Source of the DNA: Sphingosinicella soli
Lineage (GTDB): Bacteria; Pseudomonadota; Alphaproteobacteria; Sphingomonadales; Sphingomonadaceae
Assembly (NCBI RefSeq): GCF_014199685.1
Contig: NZ_JACHNZ010000001.1
Location: 219,347 to 283,346 of the forward strand
Length of the DNA stretch: 64,000 nucleotides
Reading direction: 5' to 3'
The first letter of the stretch is position 1; the number at the start of each line of letters is the position of its first letter. The notes beneath the pieces are model-generated. The model had not been told where the DNA came from, did not search any database, and saw only the letters and a list, made by a program, of their open reading frames with translations. A program made the translations under genes and the position numbers. Shown here piece after piece: positions 63,906-64,000 of the stretch.

Positions 63906-64000
63906 TGTCAATCGGCGTCCAAAAGGGACCCCCGATCGGCGTGCAAAAGGGACCCCACCGCGGCGTGGCGATCGGTTGATGTTGAGCGCGAGTTTCGCTC
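63906..64000. mobile_element. End of an IS21-like insertion element (continues past the window)
   Basis: The segment starts TGTCAATCGG and carries two direct copies of ATCGGCGTNCAAAAGGGACC (63911-63932 and 63935-63956), 24 bp apart. Tandem terminal repeats with this CAAAAGGGACCCC word and a TG start are typical of IS21-family ends. No transposase can be read before the window stops. Confidence 0.72.

Noticed and set aside
63979..64000. ATG at 63979 as start of the IS transposase
   Set aside because: Only seven codons are visible and they do not match an IstA start I recognise; left unannotated.

Overview
The window is high-GC, gene-dense chromosomal DNA. It most likely comes from an alphaproteobacterium of the order Sphingomonadales. 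This is an inference from gene content and protein style: an exosortase A (XrtA/PEP-CTERM) exopolysaccharide locus of the sphingomonad type, a pyrB-pyrC' pair, the alphaproteobacterial ThDP motif in IlvB, an orphan ParA/SPOR cluster, and GC-rich dispersed repeats. I saw no tRNA, rRNA or CRISPR array. One mobile-element end lies at the right edge.

Layout. 1-5.2 kb: an RND efflux pump (adaptor cut by the left edge, plus permease), TspO, UbiK and a YbjN protein. 5.2-10.7 kb (minus): gatCAB with a small secreted protein behind it and a DUF4153 membrane protein in front; a branched terminator-like structure sits between DUF4153 and gatC. 10.7-15.7 kb: an amidohydrolase lipoprotein, a DUF3089 hydrolase, ruvX, a large GC-rich inverted repeat and an MHS-type transporter. 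16-18.3 kb: pyrB with a metal-ligand-less pyrC'. 18.3-23.5 kb: a ParA/ribbon-helix-helix pair flanked by two SPOR proteins, then a PilZ protein and a methyltransferase-fold protein. 23.5-27.2 kb: serB and miaA, whose start codons overlap, and a hybrid histidine kinase. 27.4-34.5 kb: branched-chain amino acid synthesis (ilvB, ilvN, ilvC, leuA), interrupted by a YceI protein, a PEP-CTERM cargo protein and a small secreted protein. leuA is preceded by a leucine-rich leader peptide and alternative hairpins that look like an attenuator. 34.5-45 kb: a propeller-only prolyl-oligopeptidase relative, a membrane protein, rpsD, an S9 peptidase, trmJ, rpiB-glyA-nrdR, recR, fmt and truA.

45-63.6 kb: the XrtA locus. 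A ten-gene minus-strand run (58259 down to 45509) encodes the export lipoprotein, chain-length protein, tyrosine autokinase, outer-membrane protein, AAA ATPase, deacetylase, FemAB-like protein, glycosyltransferase, the exosortase and an amidotransferase. A second block (58426-63600) holds a PLP decarboxylase, acyl-CoA ligase, GNAT-like protein, acyl carrier protein and two XrtA-associated hydrolases. At the right edge a second PEP-CTERM cargo gene is cut by the end of an IS21-like element.

How the parts connect. Three sites matching the sigma-54 -24/-12 consensus precede the PEP-CTERM cargo gene (31554), the small secreted protein (32423) and a single-pass membrane protein next to the exosortase operon (45152). 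Together they suggest an RpoN-controlled surface/exopolysaccharide regulon spread over the window. The regulators expected for such systems (PrsK/PrsR) and rpoN are not in the window. The strongest candidates for undescribed features are the leuA attenuator, the gatC leader structure, the sigma-54 set and the ParA-RHH-SPOR cluster.
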